Below are positions 48,501-61,155 of a DNA stretch of 64,000 bases, in pieces. The notes under the pieces were generated by a model. That model ran no database searches. It saw only the letters and a list, made by a program, of their open reading frames with translations, and was not told where the DNA came from. The position numbers were made by a program, and so were the translations under genes. Origin of the DNA: Adiantum capillus-veneris (Eukaryota; Streptophyta; Polypodiopsida; Polypodiales; Pteridaceae); contig CM043944.1 in NCBI GenBank assembly GCA_014529385.2, forward strand, positions 168,153,740 to 168,217,739. Direction: 5' to 3'. Numbering within the stretch: the first letter of the stretch is position 1; each line of letters begins with the position of its first letter.

Positions 48501-51500
48501 ACTATCGCGCCTTGAATAAGAATACCATCAAGAACAGGTTCCCCATACCGAGGATAGATGACATTCTTGATCGGCTTGAGGGAGCGTCGTTGTTTACAAG
48601 AATAGACCTAAAGCGTGGGTATCATCAGATACGCATTAGGCCAGAAGATGTCCATAAGACTGCGTTCAGGACAACATGTGGTCTCTATGAGTTTCTTGTT
48701 ATGCCATTCGGTCTCACAAATGCTCTTGCCACATTTAATAGAATGATGGACAGAATTTTTAGACCACATAGAAACTTCATGGGTACCTTCTTTGATGACA
48801 TGATTGTATATTCGAAGTCTGAAGAGGAGCATAGGGATCACTTGACTGCAGTTTTCAATGAGTTACGTACAAACAGGCTACTCATTAATGCGAAGAAGAG
48901 TGAATCCTTTTTGCAAGAAATTAACTTCCTTGGGCACATTGTTTCAAAGGATGGGGTACGCATGGATCCCGCTAAAGTGGAAGCAATTAGGTCATGGCCA
49001 GACTTGAAGTCCGTACATGACATACGAAGCTTTCTAGGCTTATGTTCCTACTACAGGAGGTTCATCCGAAATTTTGCTGAGATTGCTTCTCCACTCCATG
49101 CACTACAAGGAAAAGGAGTTACTTTCAAGTGGACAGCCAAGGAAATTTTAGCGTTCAAACACTTGAAAGAGAAGCTGACTTCAGATTCGGTAATCATTTT
49201 GCCAGATCTTTCGAAACCTTTTGTGGTTCAGTGTGATGCGTGTGGCCATAGTCTTGGTGCAGTTCTAATGCAGAATGGCCGAGTAGTCGCATATGAGAGC
49301 AAAATTCTTTTGAAGACTGAAAGGAACTTGCAAGTCTATGAGAAAGAATTGCTGGCAGTAATTCATGCTCTCACTAGTTGGAAACACTATCTGCTAGGGG
49401 CTGATTTTGTTGTCCAAACGGATCATCAAACCTTGCGATATTTTCTCACACAGACGAAGTTGTCTGAGAAGCACATGCGATGGGCAAACATCTTGTCAAT
49501 GTTCCATTTTCAGATTGTGCATGTGCAAGGGAAAAAGAATGTGGTGGCTGATGCGTTGTCACGAAAGCCCCAAATTTCAGCAGTGTCAATTCCGTACCAT
49601 TGTGAACTAGACGAAATGAAGACACGATATGTTGAAGACTCAGATTTTGCAAGGATCTATGACCAGCTTGTTGATGGGCAACATCATGAGCACTATATGC
49701 TTAACAATGATTTTCTCATGATGCATGGAAAGTTATGCGTTACTAAACAGTTACGGCCAAAGATTTTGATGGAAAGTCATGCTCCACCTTATGCTGGGCA
49801 TCGTGGAATTGATGCGACAGTGAAAGGGGTTGAGGCATTCTTCTATTGGCCAGCTTTGCGTCAAGATGTTGACACATTTGTAAGATCATGCTTAGTATGC
49901 CAAAAAGTCAAATTTGACAGACAAAAGCAACCGGGATTGTTGCAGCCATTGCCAATCCCAGATAGGCCATGGGAAAGCAGAGCAATGGACTTTATCTTTG
50001 ATCTTCCAAGGACACAAACAGGCAATGATGGGATTTGGACTATCATTTGTAGGTTCAGTAAGCAGGCCCATTTCATTCCTGTGAGGAAGAAGATAAAGCC
50101 AGAACACATGGTCAAGATATTCATGAGCAATATCTTTAAATATCACGGGATGCCTCAATCAATTGTCAATGACAGGGATCCACGTATGACGAGTCTTTTC
50201 TGGAAGGCATTGTTTGAGAACATGGGCACTACGCTAAAGTTCTCTTCTTCGTTTCATCCGCAAACTGATGGACAGTCAGAAGAGGCAAATTCTATTGTTC
50301 TGGACCTGCTCAAATGTTATGTGTCAGAGCACAAGGCAACTTGGGAACACCATCTTCCATTGGTTGAATATGCTTACAATAACACTGTGCATACGTCAAC
50401 AGGTAAGGCACCATTTGAGATAGTGGAAGGAGGGAAGAAAGTCCCGCCCATTTTGCAGACTAAGGACAAGATTTTTGAGGCAGACAAGTATGTGCAAGAT
50501 ATGGATGAAACATACAGGAAGATAAAGATTGCTCTTGAGAAGACTCGGGCTAAGCAAAAGAAAGCTGCTGATCGTCACCGTCGTGAACTTGTATTTTCAC
50601 TTGGTGATTGGGTGCTTTTGCGCTTTGAAAAGGCCAGGTTAAGGAAAAGGAAAGGCAAGGAACGCTTGTTTCCTAAGCTCAGTATGCGATATTATGGTCC
50701 TTTTCAAATTTCAGAAAAGAGATCAGCGATGTAGCTTACAGATTAAAGCTACCAGAAGGCTGGAAAATACATAATGCTTTTCATGTCAGCCTTCTAAGAC
50801 CCTTTGTTGGTAATGTGCCAGAGAATATGCTTGATGAGGAACAACCCGAAGTGGAAGAATTGGATGAAATCCTTGTTCCTGAACAGATATTGGCACATAA
50901 AGAAAGAAAGGTTAGAGGAAAGGTTGCAAGACGCTATTTGGTGAAGTTCAAGAACTATCCATCATTGCATGCCAAATGGATGGAAGAGTCTGAATTGGTT
51001 GATTCACCTCAGCTATTGCAATTGTATCTTGAAGCCTTTCAGAAGCAACCCACAGTGACTTGATGTAGCCTTTTCTGGAGCAAGGCAAGAGCATGGTTCA
51101 TGATGCTCAAGAGAGTAGTTAAGCAATTGTATCTACTCTTTCCATACAGAATTTAGCTAGAGAAGTTTGTGCTTGAGAGTACACTAGACGACTTCTATGC
51201 TTGATATATATGTTGTAGCCAGGTTGGTGGGATTGTTTAATCGTCCAACGCTACATTTCCGGAAGCATGTATATCTTGGATTCCCATCATAGAATATATG
51301 TGATATCAAGAGATACCGCATGTATTATTCGCATGCAAGCGAGGTCGCCTGCAGTATTTCAAGGGTGGGGTGTGTCACCAGGAGGTGTATTTTTCCTGTT
51401 GCCTTCCGTAAATAAGTACTAGATATTTTTATTTTTATTTTATTTTTACTTGTTTTTCCCGGAACCCTTGAAAAGGTGCAAGTGGACATTGCATGGCCAA

Positions 51501-54500
51501 TGTGAAACGGCTGCGGCCAAATAGGTTTCTCACAGTGGGAGTCTGGGTCGGTCAGTCTGGGATTGGTCGGGCCAGTTAGCACTGAATTCTGATGAGTATG
51601 GAAGCCTGTGTGCGCCAAATGAAGTCTGGGCCACTCGAAAAGTCACTTATAACTTTATAAGTCAGTGGGAACTAGAAAATTAACTCAAAGGCAAATTGGA
51701 CACATGGCGGCTTCTGGGGAGTTTGCTACTTCCAACTGAAGAGGGGGCGCCCAATTTGAGAGAGGAGGCTGATTATTTATCATAAGTGAGCTACAGTGTG
51801 TGTGAGTAGTGGGTGCAGGTCTACAGCTTTAATGGAAAGCTTGCCTTCTCCTCTGTCTCATGTAGCGCGATGATTTGCTCTCGTGCATCTCTCTCTCCCT
51901 TTTGGCACATATGGTAATGCCCCACTAGTTGGGCTACTCAGATGAACATGTACAGTTCTGGGGGTTTATGCACGTTTGCCAAGGCAAGAGCCTTCTGAAC
52001 AAGAACCGGATTAGCTAATTGCTAATCCCCCACAGGTACGCACAATTCCATCGCGAAAGATTGCGAGTTCGGAGAGTTTTCTCGCATGAAAACTCGTCCA
52101 ATTCACAGGGGAACTGTCCCATTGCGTGCGGGAGCCCTTGGAACACGCGTAGGCGTGTTCGCTCCGCTAAAAACGATCCGAAACAGCGAATTACAGCCTG
52201 CTGTGTTTTTCTGCAGGTTTAGGGTTTCGCACCTAAACTGCAAGGGAACACCGGGGGAGCCTCGTGAGAGCCTTGGGATGCGTGTACAGGCTTTTGCGCA
52301 CCCGGCTGTGAAAAACAGGGAATTACAGCCCGCTGAATTTCTGTGACAGCTCATCAGAAAGCTTCCAAATAGCGAGTGAATCCATCCTAGACAAGTGCTT
52401 TTGACCTGCAAGGGTTCTTGCGCCGTTATGCTGCCAAAATCAAATCGAAAACCTGCGTTTTCAGCCCTCGCCAGGTTTGGACAGCTTTGTGAAAGCTTGT
52501 GCTAAGTGGTCGGATCGTCTATCTTAATTTGAATAAAGAAATACCGAAAGGGGCGCCAGTCTTTGGGGCCTACAGGGTGTCGGTCTCGTGTGCACAGTGA
52601 CATTCTAGTTGCTGGACGCAACTGTGTTCTCTTCCCTTCTCAGTGCTCTGTGTAAAGTTAACAGGTAATTGAAATAATACCGCCCTCTATGTTGTACAAG
52701 CCGGTTACACCGTGCCCAAAGGTATTGGCCCCAGAGTCTAGTACCCCTTTCAGTATATATTTTTATATTAATGCTTGAACAAAATTACAAAGTCCGAGGG
52801 TCCTCTCTGCTCAACTACTCGTCACCAAACTCTGAAAGAAAGAGTACATACCCCTCTCTTGAAAGAATTGTAATCGCCCTCGATTACGCCTACAGGATCA
52901 GACATAAGCCATATACCAGTTCAATAGTGTAAGGTGCAACGGATGTGAATGTGGAACTTTGCTCAAGATGAGTGCTACGAACTGTGCTCAAGGTTCCTTT
53001 TACTTACGGAAGGGAGAGCCTTCCGTTCCTTTAGTGAGAGAGTGCAAATGATCACAAACAAAGTGAATGACACTGTGAATGAAGGCGCTAAGACTGAGAG
53101 ATAAAGAGAAAAGAACACGACACCAGAATGTTGCCAAACCCTCCTCCGAAGGCCCCACTCTCTACGGCGAGTGGTCTACTATTGATTGCACAAATCTCTA
53201 CAATGCTTGGACTTGCCGACGACAATGAGGACGACGACGAGACAGGGCTGAAATCTGAAAATGCTAAGAGCTGAAATCTGCAAATCTGTATCTGCTGAAT
53301 TCTGACTCTGTCGGTGACGATGTGGATGACGACGATATGACGACGACGTGCTGAAAACGCAGATGCTGAAATCTACGTTTTCTGAGCTGAATCTGCAAAC
53401 TACGCTGGATCTGACCGTGTGGCGAGGAACTGCTGCGGGAAGGTGAGACCGGTGAGGTTTGGGGGTGCTACTGCAGAGTCTGAATGCTGAAAATTGAAAA
53501 CGTTGAGTCTACCGTTGATTCTGTCGCAAAGATCTGCAAAAACGCTAGATCTCTTGCAGATGCAAAAACGCTAGGCTGATTTGGGATCCTGCTGCAAAAA
53601 CACTAAATCCCTTGTTGTGCAATCTGCTAACGCTAGGGCTGATCTGTCTTCTACTGGTTCTGCAATCGCCGGTTTGGATCTCCAAAAGCAAAACACTGGC
53701 TGATCTGCTTGCAAATGAAACCGTTGGTTGATCTTTGGTTCTTGGGTAAAAACGCTAGGTTTACCGCCAATGGGGGGTCTTGTTGAGAACGTGCCTGTTT
53801 AACAAGTTGTTCCTGCTGCCTCTTCTGCCAAAAAGGGCTAGCGCTAGGTTTCTATACATACTTGCTTAGTGAATTTGCCCTACCCAGTTTTCAACAAAAG
53901 TCACTTAAAAATAATAAGTGAAAAATGACTAAAATAGGGAAAATAGCTCTATGCACTGTAAAAATGCTCCTGATGGGTTCTGATAGAAATCTAATGATCA
54001 TGCTCTGTGCAACCAGAGGATATGCATCTACTCTAAGTGCCTGGACATGCACGGTTTGCGAACGGACTCACAAAAGTGCCAGAACACTTCCTAAGCTAGG
54101 CTAACTGAACCCCTGTCATGAAGTAGCTTATCCTCGTACACATAGGGTTAGATGTGCATGCAATGCAGATGAACATAGAGACGGAGTGCCAAACCGTTCA
54201 TCAAACACACACAAACAATGGGGACGAATCTTAACTTTCCAATTTAAATCTATTAATTGTGGCAAAACACAATGGAAATGTTGATGCTTAATGCCCAATC
54301 CTTCTTGTGCTCTTTTGGATATTGTGATGCCAAGGAAGAGACATGGAATGTGAATTCCTTGGGTGCAAACATTTCATTTTTTCATGAGTAATCCGCATAT
54401 ATCCGTGCTCATTTATGAGAGAATCGTGCTCATCGTACAATATGGCAGGCCTATGAAAAGGGATCACATAAGGAGGGTGACTAAAATACAGGAAATCATT

Positions 54501-57500
54501 ACGAATAGAACACACGAACAATGCGTGCTGACTAATCATTTGTACACATAATACTTCCTGTGGGGGTTCTTTAAACCTAGGCTCAAGAGCCAAGATCGGT
54601 TCTTCCAGAGGGGGTTCTTTGGACCTAGGCTCAAGAGCCAAGATCGGTGCTTCGTGATTGATGGTCTCTGCAATGAGGTTAGCTTCACTAGAGAAAGTAT
54701 CAACTAACACATCATCCTTGTGAACAATCACATCATCTTCATGCAAATCATCATGCTTATCAAAATCATGCAAATCATGTGTGTCATGCTTGGGAGAAGA
54801 AGAGACGGAGAGAGTCTTTTTTTCCCGAATCTCTTGCATTTGTGCCTGCACTTGAGAAAAGAGTCGCAACATCTCTTTCATGTGTCTGTCGTTCACTGCT
54901 TTTCTTGCTTTGTTCTCGCGATCAAATTCTGCTTCTCTTACTTCGGCTTCCAAGCATGCTTGCTCGCGCTCACGCGCTATGGCCGTCATTCTTTCTTCGC
55001 TTTTACATGCTATGGCTGCCATTTTTTCTTTGCACTCTAACTTCCTTTCCATAAACATCTGGTCCAAAGCCTCCATAGGAGTTAGTGCAATCCTTGGCGT
55101 AGATGAGAAAGGAGGAGGGTCATAAAAACCTCTTGGTGGGGAAAATACTTCTTTGCCACTGCCATGCTTATCACCTCCATGCGAAGTATCCATTCCGCTT
55201 CGAGTAATGACCATACATTGAAGTCGTGAGTTCTTAAGTTCACGAGGACCTTGGGTTCTTGTGGTTCTTGAGGGTCTTGAAGTTCTTGAGTTCTTGAGGT
55301 TCTTGAAGTTCTTCTTTAGCTTGCAATCTGTGTAGAGAAGGATCTTCTCTTCACCCGAGTTCTTCTCTTTATCGCGGCCGCACCCCTTGGTGGCCTTGCG
55401 CTCACACCAAGGTTGCTTTTTCCCACGGTTTCCTGTCACTCTTCAAAAACACGATTAGGAATTGACACGCCCAAGAGGTCTTGGGTTACGTGCGACCGTA
55501 ATAAGCGAAAAAAAATTATATGGTTCTTGTGGTTCTTTCCTTGAGTGATACAAAACCCTGCCAAAGCTCTGATACCAATGTAAGGTGTAGCGGATGTGAA
55601 TGTTGAACTTTGCTCAAGATGAGTGCTCCGAATTGTGTTCAAGGTTCCTTTTACTTACAGAAAGGAGAGCCTTCCGTTCCTTTAGTGAGAGAGTGCAAAT
55701 GATCACAAACAAAGTGAATGACACTGTGAATAAAGGTGCTGAGACTGAGAGATAGAGAGAAGAATACAACACCAGAATGTTGTCAAACCCTCCTCCGAAG
55801 GCCCCACTCTCTATGGCAGGAGTGGTCTACTGATTGGACAAATCTCTATAATGATTGGACTTGCTGACGATGATGACGACGATGAGGACGACGACGAGAC
55901 AGTTGAAATCTGAAAATGCTAAGGGCTATAATCTGCAAACCTGTATCTGCTAAATTCTGACTCTATGTCGATGACGATGTTGATGACGACAATACGACAA
56001 CGACGCGCTGAAAACGCAGATGCTGAAATCTCCGTTTTCCGGGCTGAATCTGCAAACTACACTAGATCTGACCGTGCGGCGAGGAACTACTGCGGGAAGG
56101 TGAGATCTGCGAGGTTTGGGGGTGCTACTGTGGAGTCTGAATGCTGAAAACGGAAAACGTTGAGTCTACTGTTGATTATGTCGCAAAGATCTGCAAAAAC
56201 GCTAAGTCTCTTGCAGATGCAAAAACGCTAGGCTGATTTGGGATCCTGCTGCAAAAACGCTAAGTCCCTTGCTGTGCAATCTGCTAACATTAGGGCTGAT
56301 CTGTCTTCTGCTGGTTCTGCCACCACCGGTTTGGATCTACAAAAGCAATGATTTGCTTGCAAATGAAAACATTGGCTGATCTTTGGTCCTTGGCTGAAAA
56401 CGCTAGGTTTACCACCAGTGAGGGGTCTTGTTGAGAAGGTGTCTGCTGAACAAGTTGTTCCTACTGCCTCTTCTGCCAGAAAGTGCTAGCGCTAGGTTTC
56501 TATATATACTTGCTTAGTGAATTTGCCCTACCTAGTTCCCAACAAAAGTCACTTAAAAATAATAAGTCAAAAATGGCTAAAATAGGAAAAATAGATCTAT
56601 GCAATGTAAAAATGCTCCTAATGGGCTCTAATGGAAATCTGATGATCATGCTGTGTGCAACCAGAGGATATGCATGAGGATATGCATCTACTCTAAGTGC
56701 CTGGACATGCACGGTCTGCGACGAACAGACTCACAAAAGTGCCAGAACGGTTCCTAAGCTAGGCTAACTGAACCCCTGTCATGAAGTAGCTTGTCCACGG
56801 GGTTAGATGTACACGTGACAAATAGACATTGACTCAAAGTACCGACGCACTAGACGACACAAATCCAGCACTTGCACAAAGACGACAATCATTAAACATT
56901 TACATCACATTCAAATCATATCCATAAAATTCATCGAGATCTAGGACCGTGATTCCTAGCAACATGTTTAGCAATCGCATCTAGATTCACACCAAATTTC
57001 ACTGATGTCGGATTAACCAATACTTATTGCGATCATGTCCATAGAATCTCAAGACCGAAATGTTGCAGTCTTCGTCTTCCAAACCTGCACTCAAAGTTCA
57101 AACACAATCACATGAGTGAGCACTCAAAATTCAGATTCATTTCTGGAAATCTAGTTTCAAAGTTCACAAATCAGACATTGAGTTCATACTGAACATAGTG
57201 TTTCAATCATTCAATCTAGTCTTCTCATCCCTCCAAAAGTCTTGATGCACCTAGATCCCTATGTAGCCATCTCATCCCTCGGGAACCCTTGATGTGCTCA
57301 CCACAGTATCAAGTCATCTCATTCATATGGGAATCACCAGTCATTATCATCATTCAAAAATCATGATTCTTATCTTGAATTGTGATCCGGTTCATTCTTG
57401 AGCCGTCATTGCTCCCAATTGCACTTATATGCAAAATCCTCACTTGTTATCTGTACACAAATAACAAGATCTTCCATAAAAGAACATTAATTTCACACAT

Positions 57501-60500
57501 TAATTTCCTCACATGTTATCTGTACACAAATAACAATATCTTTTATAAAACAACATTAATTTCGTACATAAATTAGAGTCATCTTCGAGAAATTCCCATT
57601 TCAAAGTTCTTCATTCATAAAGTCAAACGCAGCATATTGCCAGCGCATCATTATCCCTTTTAGCTTCCTTTCCAGAATCGTCATTCTCATTCTTGTGCCT
57701 TTTTGGCGCACCGCGCAGATATATGTCCTTGTTCCCCACAGTCAAAGCACTTCCCCGTTTTGAGGTACTCGGCTTTTGTTACTCTATCAATCAAGGACGC
57801 GTATCTTTCTTTCCTCTTCTTATGTCATCACTTGTCAAAAGTTGATATGTTGGATAAGTCAAGTTACTTAAATGCATAGGAAACCCTTGCTGAGCATGTC
57901 CCATCAATTGCTGTGTCAACTCAGATTTCTGTAATAAGCAGTAATCTCGTATCTCTTTGGGAAAGATAAGGGGGGTAGAAAAACATCCCAAAATCTCTCA
58001 CAAAAAAGGTCCGAAGTATCTCCCTTGGTCATCCGAAGATGATTCCAAGCGGTAATCACATCAGGTTCGTACTCCTGAGTGAGCCATGAGGAAATAAAAA
58101 GTCGCTTGAACTTTAGTCACTTTTTCGGTGCTTCTTTTCGTACCAGAAAAGTGGACCACCATGTTTGTATATTTCCTTTCAAATAGGATGTTGCCCTCCT
58201 AATCTTGAAGTGCTCTGAGTAGCGACCTCCTGAAAAAGCTATGTCAAACTTTTGAATAAAAGCGAGGTCCTTGTGAGCATCTCGAAAGCCTGAAAAAGTA
58301 TCGAATTTTAGTGCTTGTCGAACCTCCTTAAATTCTTTGGTCTTCTTGCTCTTATGCTCGAGAAAGTCGTATTGATTGGCTCTATGAAAGTGCTTCCTCT
58401 TAGAAAAAAACACTTGGGCATCAGAGTCCAAACTCTCAGAAGAAGATGAATCCTCCTCAAAACTGTCAGAAAATTTCCGAGATCTTTGGTGGGATCTACT
58501 ATTCTTGTTATTTCCATGTCTCTGGTTCTTTCGTCGTTTCTTGCCCTTTTTGTCCTCATCATTGGAATCAGAAGAGGAAGAGTTGTCGAAACTATCAGAA
58601 GACGATGAAAACGAAATGGACACATCCTCAAAGCATACACGCTTCTTGGCTTTTTGTGCATTTGCAAAAGAAGACTGACGACCCAAATAACCAGGGTAGT
58701 CTACTCCTCGGCTGCGTTTCTTTGAATGCTTCGTGGTCCTCAATACTTGATTGACTCGTCATTCTATGACATTGTCAAGTTCATCTTCAGTGTACATCCG
58801 TGAGGCAGATGGTTACTTCAATGCCAACGTTAAAGGTGAGTTGATGGCTATACGCTACCGAGTATGCACTTCGTCGATCGGATGCTTGGTCTAAAAATTT
58901 GCATACTGGGGATCCTTCGAATACTGGAGCATCTGCTTAGCACAAGCATCAACTTGTCGTTGACGTTGCATCTCCATTTGTTCGTACTCCGTAGGCCGTG
59001 GTGGCCCGTACTCTTCTTCTGAATCGTTAGGATCCGGTCGTCGTCCATTAGGATTTTCCGTACTTTGTCTCAATCCGAAGTTGTCGGGTGGGTTTATCTG
59101 ATTCTTGCAAGATTCGTCACTTGAATCCACGTGTATCACAGTAGAAAGGATCGGATTTCCCGACGGAAGAAAAATCGGTTGAGCTCTGATACCACTGTAA
59201 CAAACTTGGACACCCCAAGTCGTAAATCTAGCACAACACACAAGAGAATCACTTAAAACACTTCACAAACTTTATCACAGTTAAGTAGAGTCGACACGGC
59301 CCGGCGTAGTTCCGTGCCCCAAAGTCTAGCGCCCCTTTCAATATTCATTTTTATATTAATGCTTGAGCAAAATTACAGAGTCCGAGGGTCCTCTATGCTC
59401 AGCTACTCGTCAGCAAACTCTGAGAGAAAGAGTACCCCTGAGTACATATTTATAGGCCCATGGCCTTCAAACTCAAAAGCAAGTACATGAAAGCTTTAAA
59501 CTCAAAAGCTTCTTGCTCAAAAGCTGCCAGTAAAAAACACGAATATCCGTACAACCTGCCACGTCAGCATATCAACGCAATTTGCGGGATTCCCGTACTG
59601 CTCTGCCACATCAGCATAACAACATAAAATCCAGGTTTTCGTACAGCCACATCATCATTTTGTGACACAATGTCCGAGGGTCCTCTCTATACTCGGTGCT
59701 CCCCAGCTTTTCCAAGGGAAAGAGGCCCTGGCAATCCTTTGAAAGGCCTCATCCGGGTTTTCGTATTGCCACATCATCATTTTGTGACACAATGTCCAAG
59801 GGTCCTCTCTCTACTCAGTGTTCCCCAACTCTTCTAAGGGAAAAAGGCCCTTGCAATCCCTTTAAAGGCCTCTGGCCCAAAACCAGTACAAGAAAAGATT
59901 CAAGTTCCAAAAGCACTGGCCCCAAAAGCAGCCAATGTTGATGCCAAAAGCAGCCAGCCCGCCATCCGTACAGTACAGTCACGTCAGCAAGTCCACGTAC
60001 TTTTAATTTTCCTAGTGTCCCATGGCCCCATCGGACGAGACCCTGTAAGTTGGAACAACTTATAAATTTAAGTCTCATCAATTTCTTCAGAGTTTGTCCA
60101 GCGCACATGCCATGTCCTCACTTTGTGACACAAACCTGTACCCACTTTCACACGCACTCCGTAAGTTGGAACAACTTATAAATTTATGTCTCATCAATTT
60201 CTTCAGAGTTTGTCTAGCACACATGCCACGTCCTCACTTTGAGACGCAAACCTGTACCCACTTTCACACGCACTCTGTAGTCACTTAATGAAGAAGAAGA
60301 AGCATGTCCAAATTCAGTTGAGACGGCCTGCAGGTTCCTCGCTTACTGCCAAGTGTCCCTTATGCTCTTTTGAGTTAAATTCCTAGTACCCACCAACTTA
60401 TAAAGTGTCATGCGGGGCCTATATGACTGTGAACTGAGCCTAGACACCCTTTTACTACTCGACTAACTCATGGTGATCTAGCCTTACTGCTACGGGTGAA

Positions 60501-61058
60501 ACTCTCGACTGTTGGCCACTTCATACTAGCCATAAAATGTCCGGGCATTTGTGACTTCAACAGGAGGGTCCCAAAAATTAAATAAAAATCAAAGGAAAGA
60601 AACCAACGACTAAGGTTAGTGGTTCCATAGCCTCATGTGACACACAACAGGCAAACGTGCAGGCACGCACACATGCTAGCAAATACCCAGTCAACACACG
60701 CACACCCATACTTGGTAGCAACAAGACAGACGACACTCGGGGCAGCAGAATGGCCCAAGGGCAGAGGAGTTAAGAGGAGGTTCACGCAAGGGCGGGATGC
60801 AACAGTAGGGGCAAGGGAGGCTGCGGTAGGACGGGAGCCACTTGGCGAGCGCAAGTTGCAAGGGCATCAGGTAGGTAGCATGTGAGGCGAGGTTGCTGAG
60901 ACAAGGGGGCATGTGGCGAACGGAAGTAGCACACGCAAGCAAGATACAGGCAAGGCGTCGGTGCCGAGAAAACTCCTTGCTGCAGGGCGTGAAAGCACAT
61001 AGGGTATGAGTCCTTTGTGGAGAGGGTACACGAGGGTTTGCAGGGACATCTCCACGCT

Positions 61059-61155
<97 letters not shown>

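Larger units (their letters stand above)
46218..52709 (+). mobile_element. E: chromovirus with nearly intact pol, TSD CCGTG
   Basis: Target duplication CCGTG at 46213-46217 and 52710-52714. It is 6492 bp long. The 3' LTR is complete (51373-52709, 1337 bp). The 5' LTR is only its first 782 bp (46218-46999), followed directly by gag, so the rest of the LTR, the primer-binding site and the Gag start were lost in one deletion. Gag, protease, RT, RNase H, integrase and chromodomain are otherwise present with two small frame changes. Confidence 0.93.
52928..56820 (-). mobile_element. B-prime: antisense non-autonomous family-B element, TSD AATAG
   Basis: 3893 bp, target duplication AATAG at 52923-52927 and 56821-56825. 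The LTRs (52928-about 54154 and 55579-56820) are a diverged subfamily starting TGTAAGGTG on the plus strand; the palindromic end is mutated to GTACACGTGACA. The 3' LTR has lost its palindromic end in a deletion joining it to the coding region. Confidence 0.9.
46098..59667 (-). mobile_element. D: antisense chromovirus, gag-only interior, TSD CAATG
   Basis: Flanked by CAATG at 46093-46097 and 59668-59672, inserted in the A3 LTR. The 5' LTR is 59196-59667, the primer-binding site 59181-59194, and gag 57690-58743 with a zinc knuckle. The 3' LTR is at 46098-46217 and about 52715-52851, lacks its U3 start and is split by E. Non-coding 3' sequence (52852-52927, continuing at 56826) is split by B-prime. 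Protease, RT and integrase are deleted. Confidence 0.87.
25741..59789 (-). mobile_element. A3: antisense chromovirus, host of most right-hand insertions
   Basis: Antisense gag (25742-27088, then 36670-37106), primer-binding site (37107-37120) and 5' LTR split into three pieces (37122-37290, 46065-46097, 59668-59789) by the B6 and D insertions. Each split is proven by a target duplication. Pol and the 3' LTR are missing at the low-coordinate end, where it abuts A0. Confidence 0.78.

Noticed and set aside
60620-60960. GC-rich stretch considered as an rRNA or tRNA fragment
   Set aside because: No conserved rRNA core or tRNA box A/B pattern could be seen.
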